Below are positions 1 to 7,797 of a stretch of DNA of 10,708 nucleotides, one piece after another. The notes under the pieces were generated by a model. That model searched no databases. It saw only the letters and a list, made by a program, of their open reading frames with translations, and was not told the DNA's origin. The first letter of the stretch is position 1. Each line of letters opens with the position of its first letter. This DNA comes from VGCC01 sp044375955 (GTDB lineage: Bacteria > Actinomycetota > Actinomycetes > S36-B12). The stretch covers positions 1 to 10,708 of the forward strand of contig JBILLS010000051.1 of assembly GCA_044375955.1 (NCBI GenBank), given 5' to 3'. Both the position numbers and the translations under genes were made by a program.

Positions 1-107
1 ATGGCGAGCCATGCCATACCGGGGAGAAGGAGGAAGTAACCGGTCCTCGACCGCCGCTGGGCGACCGGGGCGACACCCGCTCCGCCACTGGGAAGGACGG
101 CTGCCAC
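1..107 (-). CDS. potB: PotB-like ABC transporter permease, N-terminal fragment
   Basis: This is the first 35 codons of a minus-strand gene that continues past the left edge. It opens at a GTG (105-107) two bases after the stop codon of the ATPase gene. A GGAG at 116-119, inside the end of that gene, lies eight bases upstream of the GTG and could serve as ribosome binding site. The translated start is a short Ala/Gly/Pro-rich cytoplasmic stretch, a basic cluster (QRRSR) and then a hydrophobic run, YFLLLPGMAWLA, which is the usual opening of the first membrane helix in PotB/PotH-type permeases. In this family the protein forms half of the membrane channel of a polyamine importer, with PotC as partner and PotA as motor. 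Tight spacing suggests translational coupling to the ATPase. The assignment rests on the short N-terminus and the context; the permease EAA loop lies outside the window. Confidence 0.75.
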   Translation of the reverse strand, partial: MAAVLPSGGAGVAPVAQRRSRTGYFLLLPGMAWLA

Positions 108-109
108 GA

Positions 110-1198
110 CTAGGGCTCCAGGCCGAAGGTGTGCTCCACGGCCCAATGCATGATGACGGGATCCCCGACCGCGGCACGATCACCGACGATGTCGTTCTGT
201 TCGAAGACGGTGAGCTCCTGGCCCCACGGGGTACGCACCAGGTACTGGGTCGACACACCCGTGTAGCTCACGTCCGTCACGGTGCCGTCGATCCGGTTGT
301 TCTGCGCCGGAACACGCGAGTTGTCAACGGCATCGAGGAGGGTCACTTTCTCGGGACGTACGCCGACAAGCACTGCAGAGCCGGTGGAGGAGTTGCGGTC
401 GCGGGGAAGCCGGAAGGTGGCGCCATGCGCCGACACGGTCACCATCGAGCCGTCCGAGCTGCTGATCTCCCCGCTGATGATGTTGGACTGCCCGAGGAAG
501 TTCGCCACGAACAACGTCCGCGGCAACTCATAGACGTCCGCGGGATGCCCCATCTGCTCAATGCGTCCGGCGTTCATCACCGCGACAGTGTCGGCCATCG
601 TCATGGCCTCCTCCTGGTCATGGGTGACATGCACGAACGTGGTGCCCACCTCGGTCTGGATCCGCTTCAACTCGATCTGCATCTGACGGCGGAGCTTGAG
701 GTCTAGGGCACCCAGCGGCTCATCGAGGAGCAGCACGTCAGGTTCGTTGATGAGTGCACGAGCAACAGCAACGCGCTGTTGCTGGCCACCCGAAAGTTGG
801 CTCGGCTTGCGGCGGGCCATAGGTCCCAGTTCGACGAGTTCCAGCATCGCCTCCACCGGGCCCTTGACGTCCTTGATGCCGCGGCGACGCAGACCGAATG
901 CGACGTTCTCATAGATATCGAGGTGCGGGAAGAGCGCATAACTCTGGAACACCGTGTTCACCGGGCGTTGGTAGGCACGCGTCCCGGTGATATCGCGGTC
1001 CCCGATGAGAATGCGGCCGGAGGTCGGGTCCTCTAGCCCTGCGACCATCCGCAACGTGGTGGTCTTGCCACAGCCGGATGCCCCGAGCAGGGCGAAGAAG
1101 GATCCGGCCGGAATAGTGAGGCTCAGGTCGTCGACGGCGGTCATGTCGCTGAAGGACTTTGTCAGGTGGTCGAGCCTGAGATCTTCGACCTGCCGCAT
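110..1198 (-). CDS. potA: PotA-like ABC transporter ATP-binding protein
   Basis: This is the ATPase of a polyamine-type importer; it hydrolyses ATP on the cytoplasmic face of the permease pair. The 362-residue protein has all nucleotide-binding motifs: Walker A GASGCGKT (39-46), Q-loop Gln85 in VFQSYALFPH, signature LSGGQ (135-139), Walker B LLLDE (156-160), the D-loop ALD just after it, and the switch His193 in VTHDQEE. Residues from about 280 to 355 fit the C-terminal TOBE domain of PotA/MalK-type ATPases, and the total length is normal for PotA. I chose the ATG at 1198 because GGGGAGGGG (1204-1212) lies five bases upstream; an in-frame ATG at 1243 would add 15 residues lacking any family resemblance. 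The gene follows the PotD-like gene and precedes a PotB-like start, so the order is binding protein, ATPase, permease. The exact substrate (putrescine, spermidine or another amine) cannot be read from the ATPase. Confidence 0.93.
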   Translation of the reverse strand: MRQVEDLRLDHLTKSFSDMTAVDDLSLTIPAGSFFALLGASGCGKTTTLRMVAGLEDPTSGRILIGDRDITGTRAYQRPVNTVFQSYALFPHLDIYENVAFGLRRRGIKDVKGPVEAMLELVELGPMARRKPSQLSGGQQQRVAVARALINEPDVLLLDEPLGALDLKLRRQMQIELKRIQTEVGTTFVHVTHDQEEAMTMADTVAVMNAGRIEQMGHPADVYELPRTLFVANFLGQSNIISGEISSSDGSMVTVSAHGATFRLPRDRNSSTGSAVLVGVRPEKVTLLDAVDNSRVPAQNNRIDGTVTDVSYTGVSTQYLVRTPWGQELTVFEQNDIVGDRAAVGDPVIMHWAVEHTFGLEP

Positions 1199-1203
1199 GC
1201 GTA

Positions 1204-1212
1204 CCCCTCCCC
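1204..1212 (-). promoter_or_regulatory. Ribosome binding site that fixes the ATPase start
   Basis: The minus strand reads GGGGAGGGG five bases before the ATG at 1198. This strong purine-rich site supports that ATG over the in-frame ATG at 1243, which lies inside the intergenic hairpin. Confidence 0.7.
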
Positions 1213-1245
1213 GGCACCGATTGACCGACCCTAGCGCCGTCAAGG

Positions 1246-1276
1246 CGAGAGGGGACAGGATTCCGGTCCCCTCTCG
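1246..1276 (-). terminator. Perfect 11-bp stem-loop after the binding-protein gene
   Basis: CGAGAGGGGAC (1246-1256) and GTCCCCTCTCG (1266-1276) are exact reverse complements separated by nine bases. The structure begins one base past the stop codon of the PotD-like gene and ends about 48 bases before the ATPase start. No T-run follows the stem on the minus strand, so it does not look like a complete intrinsic terminator. In many importer operons a hairpin at this position weakens read-through or protects the upstream mRNA, so that the binding protein is made in excess over ATPase and permease. That role is inferred; the repeat itself is plain in the sequence. Confidence 0.5.
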
Positions 1277-1277
1277 A

Positions 1278-2489
1278 TCAGTTTCCGATCGCGGTCTGGA
1301 ACAGCCGCTGGTACTCCGCGTCCTGCTCGATCGTCAACTCCATGAAGACGTAGCTCTTGTCGAGGATCTCGGTGTTCGGGAAGATCCACGGGCTTTCTGC
1401 CAGCGCCGGATCGATCTCGAGCATCGCTTCCTGGGCACCCTGCACCGGGCAGATGTAGTTCACGTAGGCCGCGACCTGGGCTGCCACCACGGGGTCGTAG
1501 TAGTAGTTCATGACTTTCTCAGCGTTCTTCTTATGGCTGGCGAGCGGCGGGATGAGCATGTTGTCCGTCCAGAGCATGCCCCCCGACTCGGGGAGCCCAA
1601 ACCCGAACTCGTCTCCGAGGGCGAAGAGGTCACCCGACCACCCGATGACTGCGACGACGTCGCCTTTCTCGAGAGCCCCGATGTAGTCGTTGCCGGTGAC
1701 CTGACGGATCTGACCGGAGTCCACCTGCTGGGCAAGGGCCTCGATCGCCTGCTCGAACTGCTCGGCGGTGAAGTTCGAGGGATCGTTGCCCTGCCAGGCC
1801 ATGATGCAGCCCATCGTGTCGCGCATCTCGGACAGGACGGTGATCTTGCCCTTCAGGGCCGGATCGAAGAGCTGATCGAGGGTGGTGATCGCGTCGACGC
1901 CGAGGGCGCTCTTGAGCGCGGCCTTGTTGTAGCCGAGACCCCCGAATCCCGACTGCCACGGCAGCGAGTACTCGCGACCCGGGTCGAAGGACACATCGAC
2001 GTACTTGGGGACGAGATTCGCGAAGTTCGGAATCTCAGCCTTGTTCAGCTTCTGGGCGTATCCGTTCGAGATCCACAGGGCAGCCATCCAGTCGGTGAGG
2101 ACGACGATGTCGCGGTCGATCGGCTGACCCTGCTCGAGTTGGGTGCGCACCTTGGCGTAGAACTCATTGTTGTCGTTGACGTCCTCGGTGTACGTGACGG
2201 TGATGCCGGTCTGCTCCTGGAACGCGAGAAGGGTGGGACGCTCCCCGGTCTCATCGTTGATGTCGAGGTAGGACGGCCAGTTGGACCAGTTGACGACCTT
2301 GGCGCTGTCCGAGAGGTCCTCAGCGGCGGGTGCCTCACCCGACGACGCGGAGTCACCCCCCGTGCCACATGCGGCGACGGCCATCGCCGCACCACCGATG
2401 CCGGCTGCCTGAAGAAGCCGCCGCCGGGACACCGAGGAACGCATGGTTCCTGCCAGGGCTGCCACGATTTCCGGTGAATGCGCCTTCAT
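1278..2489 (-). CDS. potD: PotD-like polyamine-binding lipoprotein of an ABC importer
   Basis: This is the extracellular substrate-binding protein that delivers ligand to the PotABC-type importer. The 403-residue form starts at the ATG at 2489, with AAGGGGAG (2494-2501) just upstream. Its N-terminus is a long leader, then a twin-arginine-like motif SRRRLLQ (21-27), a small hydrophobic segment and a lipobox AVAA followed by Cys41. This suggests Tat export and lipid anchoring on the outer face of the membrane. A linker rich in Gly, Ser, Ala and Glu follows, and the binding domain runs from about 62 to the end. It opens with VVNWSNWPSYLD, the typical start of PotD/PotF proteins, and contains aromatic-rich parts such as VIGWSGD and YYYDPV. 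An in-frame ATG at 2546 would add 19 unlike residues and a later one at 2444 would shorten the leader; long leaders of this kind are common in actinobacterial homologues. The ligand is probably a polyamine but this is not proven. Confidence 0.9.
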   Translation of the reverse strand: MKAHSPEIVAALAGTMRSSVSRRRLLQAAGIGGAAMAVAACGTGGDSASSGEAPAAEDLSDSAKVVNWSNWPSYLDINDETGERPTLLAFQEQTGITVTYTEDVNDNNEFYAKVRTQLEQGQPIDRDIVVLTDWMAALWISNGYAQKLNKAEIPNFANLVPKYVDVSFDPGREYSLPWQSGFGGLGYNKAALKSALGVDAITTLDQLFDPALKGKITVLSEMRDTMGCIMAWQGNDPSNFTAEQFEQAIEALAQQVDSGQIRQVTGNDYIGALEKGDVVAVIGWSGDLFALGDEFGFGLPESGGMLWTDNMLIPPLASHKKNAEKVMNYYYDPVVAAQVAAYVNYICPVQGAQEAMLEIDPALAESPWIFPNTEILDKSYVFMELTIEQDAEYQRLFQTAIGN

Positions 2490-2507
2490 GAAACTCCCCT
2501 TCGTGCG

Positions 2508-2530
2508 ATGGTCCTTCGACGATAGACCAT
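2508..2530. promoter_or_regulatory. Imperfect 23-bp palindrome upstream of the binding-protein gene
   Basis: ATGGTC (2508-2513) and GACCAT (2525-2530) are exact reverse complements, and TCG/CGA (2516-2518 and 2520-2522) pair around the same centre at 2519. Nine of eleven positions are therefore symmetric. The site lies 18 bases before the PotD-like start codon, in the 66-base gap after the aldehyde dehydrogenase gene. It could be an operator for a separate promoter of the transporter genes or an RNA hairpin near the ribosome binding site. I see no convincing -10/-35 pair here, so the function is open. Confidence 0.35.
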
Positions 2531-2555
2531 TCCCGCTCGAGCGCACGCCTGAACA

Positions 2556-3989
2556 TCAGCCTTTCGCGCTGAAGATCGTGCGGTGCCAGGGCTTGGCGGC
2601 CACCCCGGTGATGTCCAGGGAGACGTGTTTGACCTGGGTGTATTCGTCGAACGAGTACGTGGACATGTCCTTGCCGAAGCCGGACTGCTTGTAACCGCCG
2701 TGCGGCATCTCGCTCACGATCGGGATGTGGTCGTTGATCCACACGCATCCGGCGGAGATCTCCCGCTGGGCTCGGAGCGCCCGGAAGACGTCGGTCGTCC
2801 ACGCGGAGGCCGCGAGGCCGTACACCGTGTCGTTGGCGAGGGCCAGGCCCTCGTCGTCGGTGTCGAACGGGAGGACCACGAGGACCGGTCCGAACACCTC
2901 CGACCTCACGATCTCGCTGTCCTGGGCGGCATCGGTGATCACCGTGGGCAGGTAGAAGGAGCCCCGGGCGAGGTCACCACCCGGGATGGCTCCGCCCACC
3001 CGCACCGTGGCCCCCGCGTTCCGCGCCCGCTCGACGAATCCGGCGACCCGCTCCTGCTGCCTGCGGGAAATGAGCGGTCCGATATCCGTGGCGTCATCAC
3101 GGGGATCCCCCACCGTGATCTGGCCGAACAGCTCGGTGGCCTGGTCGACGAATGCCTCGTACAGCGGTCTCTGGATATAGGCCCGCGTGGCGGCCGTGCA
3201 GTCTTGACCGGTATTGATCAACGCGCCCGCGGCCGCCCCCTGCACGGCCGCCCCGAGATCCGCATCGTCGAACACGACGAAAGGGGCTTTGCCGCCCAGT
3301 TCGAGGTGCACCCGCTTCACATCGCGAGTGGCCAACTCCATGACCCGCTTACCGACGGGAGTGGAACCGGTGAAGGACACCATGTTCACGTCCGGGTGGG
3401 ACACCAGGGCCTCACCGACTTCAGGGCCCGTACCGACGATGACCGAGACCACTCCGTCAGGGATACCTGCCGCGCGGGCGTCCTCGGTCACCATCAGCGC
3501 CGTAAGGGGGGTGATCTCGGCGGGCTTGAGCACGATCGTGTTGCCCGCACTGATGGCGGGGAGGATCTTCCACATCGCCATCTGTAAGGGGTAGTTCCAC
3601 GGGGCGATCGATCCCACAACCCCTATCGGCTCACGACGGATCAGCGAGGTATGGGTTCCGTCCCACTCCGCCGAGGCCTTGCCCTCCAGGTTGCGCGCGG
3701 CTCCCGCGAAGAACACGGCATTGTCGATGGACCCCGGCACATCGAATTCCCGGCTCAAACGCAAAGGCTTGCCCGTCTGTGCCGTCTCCGTCTGGACGTA
3801 CTCCTCGGCACGGGCCTCCATGGCCGCCGCGAGGGCGGCCACACGGGCCGAGCGCTCCCCCGGGGTGGCACGCGACCACTCGGGGTAGGCCGCACGCGCC
3901 CTCGCCACCGCCACATCGACGTCCGAGGGGGACGCATACTCGACGCGGGTGACCACGTCACCCGTTGCGGGGTTCAGGATCTCGACCAT
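2556..3989 (-). CDS. patD: Aldehyde dehydrogenase, gamma-aminobutyraldehyde type
   Basis: This NAD(P)-dependent aldehyde dehydrogenase probably oxidises an aminoaldehyde (4-aminobutanal to GABA, or 3-aminopropanal to beta-alanine) formed from polyamines. The 477 residues match the family length (E. coli YdcW/PatD is 474). Visible active-site residues are Asn132 in APWNYP, Lys155 in VLKPAE, general base Glu230 in HLELGGK, nucleophile Cys264 in GQDCTAATR and Glu364/Phe366 in SEVFGP. The GQDCTAA context resembles PatD more than betaine-aldehyde or succinate-semialdehyde dehydrogenases. The ATG lies nine bases after the regulator's stop codon and has no clear ribosome binding site, so it may be translated by ribosomes finishing the regulator. 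The polyamine-type importer follows downstream, which supports an amine substrate. A related aldehyde such as betaine aldehyde cannot be excluded by reading alone. Confidence 0.85.
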   Translation of the reverse strand: MVEILNPATGDVVTRVEYASPSDVDVAVARARAAYPEWSRATPGERSARVAALAAAMEARAEEYVQTETAQTGKPLRLSREFDVPGSIDNAVFFAGAARNLEGKASAEWDGTHTSLIRREPIGVVGSIAPWNYPLQMAMWKILPAISAGNTIVLKPAEITPLTALMVTEDARAAGIPDGVVSVIVGTGPEVGEALVSHPDVNMVSFTGSTPVGKRVMELATRDVKRVHLELGGKAPFVVFDDADLGAAVQGAAAGALINTGQDCTAATRAYIQRPLYEAFVDQATELFGQITVGDPRDDATDIGPLISRRQQERVAGFVERARNAGATVRVGGAIPGGDLARGSFYLPTVITDAAQDSEIVRSEVFGPVLVVLPFDTDDEGLALANDTVYGLAASAWTTDVFRALRAQREISAGCVWINDHIPIVSEMPHGGYKQSGFGKDMSTYSFDEYTQVKHVSLDITGVAAKPWHRTIFSAKG

Positions 3990-3998
3990 GGCTGAAGG

Positions 3999-5414
3999 CT
4001 AGACGCTGACGGGTCCGCCCACCGGCGCTTCGACGCCGGCGATGGCCGCCGCGACGGTGTCGATCACATCCGGTTCGTCGGGGAGCGCACCGCTCGTCAC
4101 TCGAATGGCCGGCACCTGGCCCGGAGCGATCTGGAACGGCCCCCCAGGTGCGACGCGTATGCCCGCAGCGGCCAGTGCAACCAGGCTCGCACGCTCGTCA
4201 GGGACTTCGACCCAGACGTTGATTCCGTCTCCCGGACTCACCGACAGCCCATGGTCGCGCAGGCGCTCGCGCAGACGGGTGCTGCGTGCCGCGTAGCGGT
4301 CCCGGGCAGCCGCGACCGCACCCACCGCGGCCGGGTCGGTCAGCAACTCGAGCACCACCCCCTGCAGGATTCGACTGGTCCACCCCGCACCGAGCATCCG
4401 GCGGGCACCGAGCGCGTCGAGCACGTCTGCGGTTCCGGCCACCGCCGCCATCCGCAGGTCGGGTCCGTGCGACTTCGAGTAACTGCGGATGTGGACCGTG
4501 CGATCGGGGAGGAAGGCACCCACACTCACATCGTCGGCAACCGCGATGTCTCCGCTGTGGTCATCCTCGATGATCACCGCACGGGTCCCATCCACCACTG
4601 CCGCCACCTCCGAGGCCCGCAGTCGAGTCATCGAGGTTCCCGTCGGGTTCTGCGCCCGTGGCTGAATGAAGACGGCGACAGGATTCAACGCCATGGCCAT
4701 GCGCAGCCGATCCACGTCGATCCCCTGGCCGTCGAGCGGTACCGGCACGATGTCCGCGCCCGCCCGCTCGAGCAGATCGATCAGGGCCGGAAAGCCCGGG
4801 TCCTCCATGACCACACGATCGCCGAGCCTGACTACTTCCTCCACCACACGGGCGAGTGCGTCGAGGGCTCCATCGACGATGGTGAGACGCTGGGGGGTGA
4901 ACGGCCACGACGACGCAAGATGCTCCCGGAGCTCGGGAAGGACGGGGTCGTCGAGGTAGCTGGACGTGCGTGACCTGTCCCCCACGCGGGCCATGGCCTC
5001 GGTAAGTGAGGGCAGCAATTCCGGGTCTGGTGTCCCCGTGGACAGGTCCAGTCCGCGGGCACTGGGCGCTCCTCCGACACCCAGGTAGCGCACAGGACGG
5101 GACGGGATCACGGCTGCGCGCACGAAGGAGCCCGCCCTGCCCCGAGAGACGATCGAGCCCACACCCGAGAGTGCTTGCCACGCCTCACTGACCGTGGCCG
5201 GGCTGACGCCGAGGTCGGCCGCGAGCTCGCGCACGGTGGGGAGGCGGTCGCCCGGTCGGAGTCGCTCGTCGCGGATCAGCCGGTTCACGGCGGCAGCGAT
5301 CCCCTTGGGAGTCCGCTCCCCCACGGACTCGGTGACGAGACTTCGCAATTCGGGTCGTGCTGCCACCCACTCCTCGATTCGTCCCACTTGTTTGTTGAAA
5401 ACATTTTGTAACAC
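3999..5414 (-). CDS. MocR-type regulator: GntR helix-turn-helix fused to aminotransferase-like domain
   Basis: This is a likely transcriptional regulator of the locus. In the 471-residue reading, residues 36-100 form a GntR winged helix (GIAAAVNRLIRD, then RPGDRLPTVRELAADLGVS, then TVSEAWQAL and a wing RGRAGSFV). Residues from about 120 to 460 form a class I aminotransferase-like fold with an NPTG segment (256-259), a PLP-ring aspartate region EDD (283-285), the PLP lysine in SYSKS (Lys314) and a possible carboxylate-binding Arg438. MocR proteins such as GabR use PLP to sense an amino acid rather than to transaminate. The position after EDD, usually Tyr, is His286. The start is uncertain. The GTG at 5414 has no ribosome binding site, and the first codons (TTA, CAA, AAT, GTT) are AT-rich, unlike the rest. 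GTG at 5387, or at 5366 behind GAGGAG, could be the true start. The gene shares its 5' region with the divergent pyrimidine-type operon and leads the dehydrogenase and importer operon, so it may control both. Effector unknown; GABA or beta-alanine fits the context. Confidence 0.87.
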   Translation of the reverse strand: MLQNVFNKQVGRIEEWVAARPELRSLVTESVGERTPKGIAAAVNRLIRDERLRPGDRLPTVRELAADLGVSPATVSEAWQALSGVGSIVSRGRAGSFVRAAVIPSRPVRYLGVGGAPSARGLDLSTGTPDPELLPSLTEAMARVGDRSRTSSYLDDPVLPELREHLASSWPFTPQRLTIVDGALDALARVVEEVVRLGDRVVMEDPGFPALIDLLERAGADIVPVPLDGQGIDVDRLRMAMALNPVAVFIQPRAQNPTGTSMTRLRASEVAAVVDGTRAVIIEDDHSGDIAVADDVSVGAFLPDRTVHIRSYSKSHGPDLRMAAVAGTADVLDALGARRMLGAGWTSRILQGVVLELLTDPAAVGAVAAARDRYAARSTRLRERLRDHGLSVSPGDGINVWVEVPDERASLVALAAAGIRVAPGGPFQIAPGQVPAIRVTSGALPDEPDVIDTVAAAIAGVEAPVGGPVSV

Positions 5415-5416
5415 AA
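5393..5416. promoter_or_regulatory. Two small palindromes, candidate operator in the divergent control region
   Basis: TGTT-gaa-AACA (5393-5403) and TTGT-aac-ACAA (5406-5416) are two 4+3+4 inverted repeats with centres 13 bases apart, in an AT-rich island inside GC-rich DNA. They overlap the longest reading of the regulator gene but would be non-coding if it starts at 5387 or 5366. A repeated site between divergent genes is what a MocR autoregulator would be expected to bind. The repeats are short and could arise by chance in AT-rich DNA. Confidence 0.35.
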
Positions 5417-5470
5417 CGGGAACGTCTACTGTGAAGAATCACAAAAGCCAGCACCAGGCATGGAGGCATC
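5405..5470. promoter_or_regulatory. Divergent promoter region and leader of the pyrimidine-type operon
   Basis: This is the gap between the leftward regulator and the rightward amidase gene. On the minus strand TTCACA (5430-5435) and TACAAA (5405-5410), 19 bases apart, form a weak -35/-10 candidate; transcription would begin near 5398, downstream of the GTG at 5414, which argues for a later regulator start. A plus-strand promoter must also lie around here, but I see only poor matches (for example TAACAC at 5409-5414). TGGAGG at 5461-5466, four bases before the ATG at 5471, is the ribosome binding site of the amidase gene. Confidence 0.4.
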
Positions 5471-6307
5471 ATGAGCATCGTTCGAGCGGCCCTCGTCCAA
5501 ACGGACTGGACGGGCGACAAAGAGTCCATGATCGTCAAGCACGAGGAGTTCGCTCGCGAGGCGGCCAAGCAGGGCGCTCAGGTGATCTGCTTCCAGGAGC
5601 TCTTCTACGGTCCGTACTTCTGCCAGGTTCAGGACACCGCGTTCTACGAGTATGCGGAGGCCGTCCCTGGCCCTGTGGTCGAGCGCTTCCAAGCACTGGC
5701 CAAGGAACTGAGCATGGTCATGGTGCTCCCCGTGTACGAGGACGCAGGCCCCGGCTTCCTCTACAACACCGCCGCCGTGATCGACGCCGACGGCAGCTAC
5801 CTGGGCAAGTACCGCAAGCAGCACATCCCGCACGTGAACGGCTTCTGGGAGAAGTTCTACTTCCGTCCCGGCAACGGCGGTTACCCGGTTTTCGACACGG
5901 CGGTCGGCAAGATCGGCGTTTACATCTGCTACGACCGGCACTTTCCCGAGGGGTGGCGTGCATTAGGCCTCAACGGCGCACAGATCGTTTTCAATCCCTC
6001 GGCGACCTCGCGCGGCCTATCGCAATACCTTTGGAGTATCGAACAGCCGGCGGCCGCGGTGGCCAACGAGTACTACGTCGGCGCGATCAACCGCGTGGGG
6101 ATCGAGCCGCTCGGTGACGACGACTTCTACGGCCAGTCATACTTCGTCGATCCCGAGGGCAACTACGTCGGGGAAAAGGGTGACCCGTACAAACCGGAGT
6201 TGATCGTGCGCGACCTGGACCTCGACCTCATCACGACAGTGCGGAATCGGTGGGCCTTCTACCGTGATCGCAGGCCGGATGCCTATCAGGATTTGGTGCG
6301 TCCGTAG
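5471..6307 (+). CDS. pydC: Beta-ureidopropionase-like amidase (nitrilase superfamily)
   Basis: This cytoplasmic hydrolase probably removes the carbamoyl group from N-carbamoyl-beta-alanine or N-carbamoyl-beta-aminoisobutyrate, giving beta-alanine or beta-aminoisobutyrate, CO2 and ammonia. The 278-residue protein carries the nitrilase triad: Glu43 in FQELFYG, Lys116 in KYRKQHIPH and Cys153 in YICYDRHFPE. The stretch after the cysteine (NGAQIVFNPSAT, then LWSIEQPAAAVAN and INRVG) resembles animal beta-ureidopropionase more than plain aliphatic amidases. N-carbamoylputrescine amidase is a close relative and the main alternative, which matters because a polyamine-type operon lies next door. The ATG at 5471 follows a good TGGAGG. 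It is the first gene of the rightward operon, 48 bases ahead of the dihydropyrimidinase gene, whose product would make its substrate; that favours the ureidopropionase role. Confidence 0.87.
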   Translation: MSIVRAALVQTDWTGDKESMIVKHEEFAREAAKQGAQVICFQELFYGPYFCQVQDTAFYEYAEAVPGPVVERFQALAKELSMVMVLPVYEDAGPGFLYNTAAVIDADGSYLGKYRKQHIPHVNGFWEKFYFRPGNGGYPVFDTAVGKIGVYICYDRHFPEGWRALGLNGAQIVFNPSATSRGLSQYLWSIEQPAAAVANEYYVGAINRVGIEPLGDDDFYGQSYFVDPEGNYVGEKGDPYKPELIVRDLDLDLITTVRNRWAFYRDRRPDAYQDLVRP

Positions 6308-6312
6308 GACAC

Positions 6313-6334
6313 GCAGGCCCCACCGGGGTCATGC
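6313..6334 (+). other. Small stem-loop between amidase and dihydropyrimidinase genes
   Basis: GGCCCC (6316-6321) and GGGGTC (6325-6330) can pair across a three-base loop with one G-T pair, and GCA (6313-6315) and TGC (6332-6334) extend the stem past a bulged A. No T-run follows. It may modestly affect mRNA stability between the two genes or mean nothing; the GC content makes such stems common. Confidence 0.2.
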
Positions 6335-6355
6335 TGGAGCAGGGAGGGGAGAGAA

Positions 6356-7774
<1,419 letters not shown>

Positions 7775-7797
7775 TCGAATCCACCGAAGGAGAGCTC

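Noticed and set aside
987..2477. A 496-codon open frame on the plus strand opposite the binding-protein gene
   Set aside because: It is antisense to a well-recognised PotD-like gene, its translation has no family features and it is rich in the residues typical of opposite-strand frames in GC-rich DNA.
2583..3587. A 334-codon open frame on the plus strand opposite the aldehyde dehydrogenase gene
   Set aside because: It is a shadow of the dehydrogenase coding strand, with a His-, Arg- and Gly-rich composition and no recognisable domain.
4251..4973. A 240-codon open frame on the plus strand opposite the regulator gene
   Set aside because: The regulator on the other strand shows both domains with intact motifs; this frame has none.
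3999..5414. The regulator's aminotransferase-like domain as the missing beta-alanine aminotransferase
   Set aside because: The fusion to a GntR helix-turn-helix marks the MocR family, whose members normally use PLP for sensing, and the EDDH variation does not favour an ordinary catalytic site.
5471..6307. N-carbamoylputrescine amidase as the role of the nitrilase-family gene, given the neighbouring polyamine operon
   Set aside because: The segment after the catalytic cysteine resembles beta-ureidopropionase, and the gene is packed with a dihydropyrimidinase that would make the matching substrate. It is kept only as an alternative.
6313..6334. Stem-loop between the amidase and dihydropyrimidinase genes as a terminator
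   Set aside because: There is no T-run, the stem is short and bulged, and the downstream gene has a strong ribosome binding site consistent with co-transcription.
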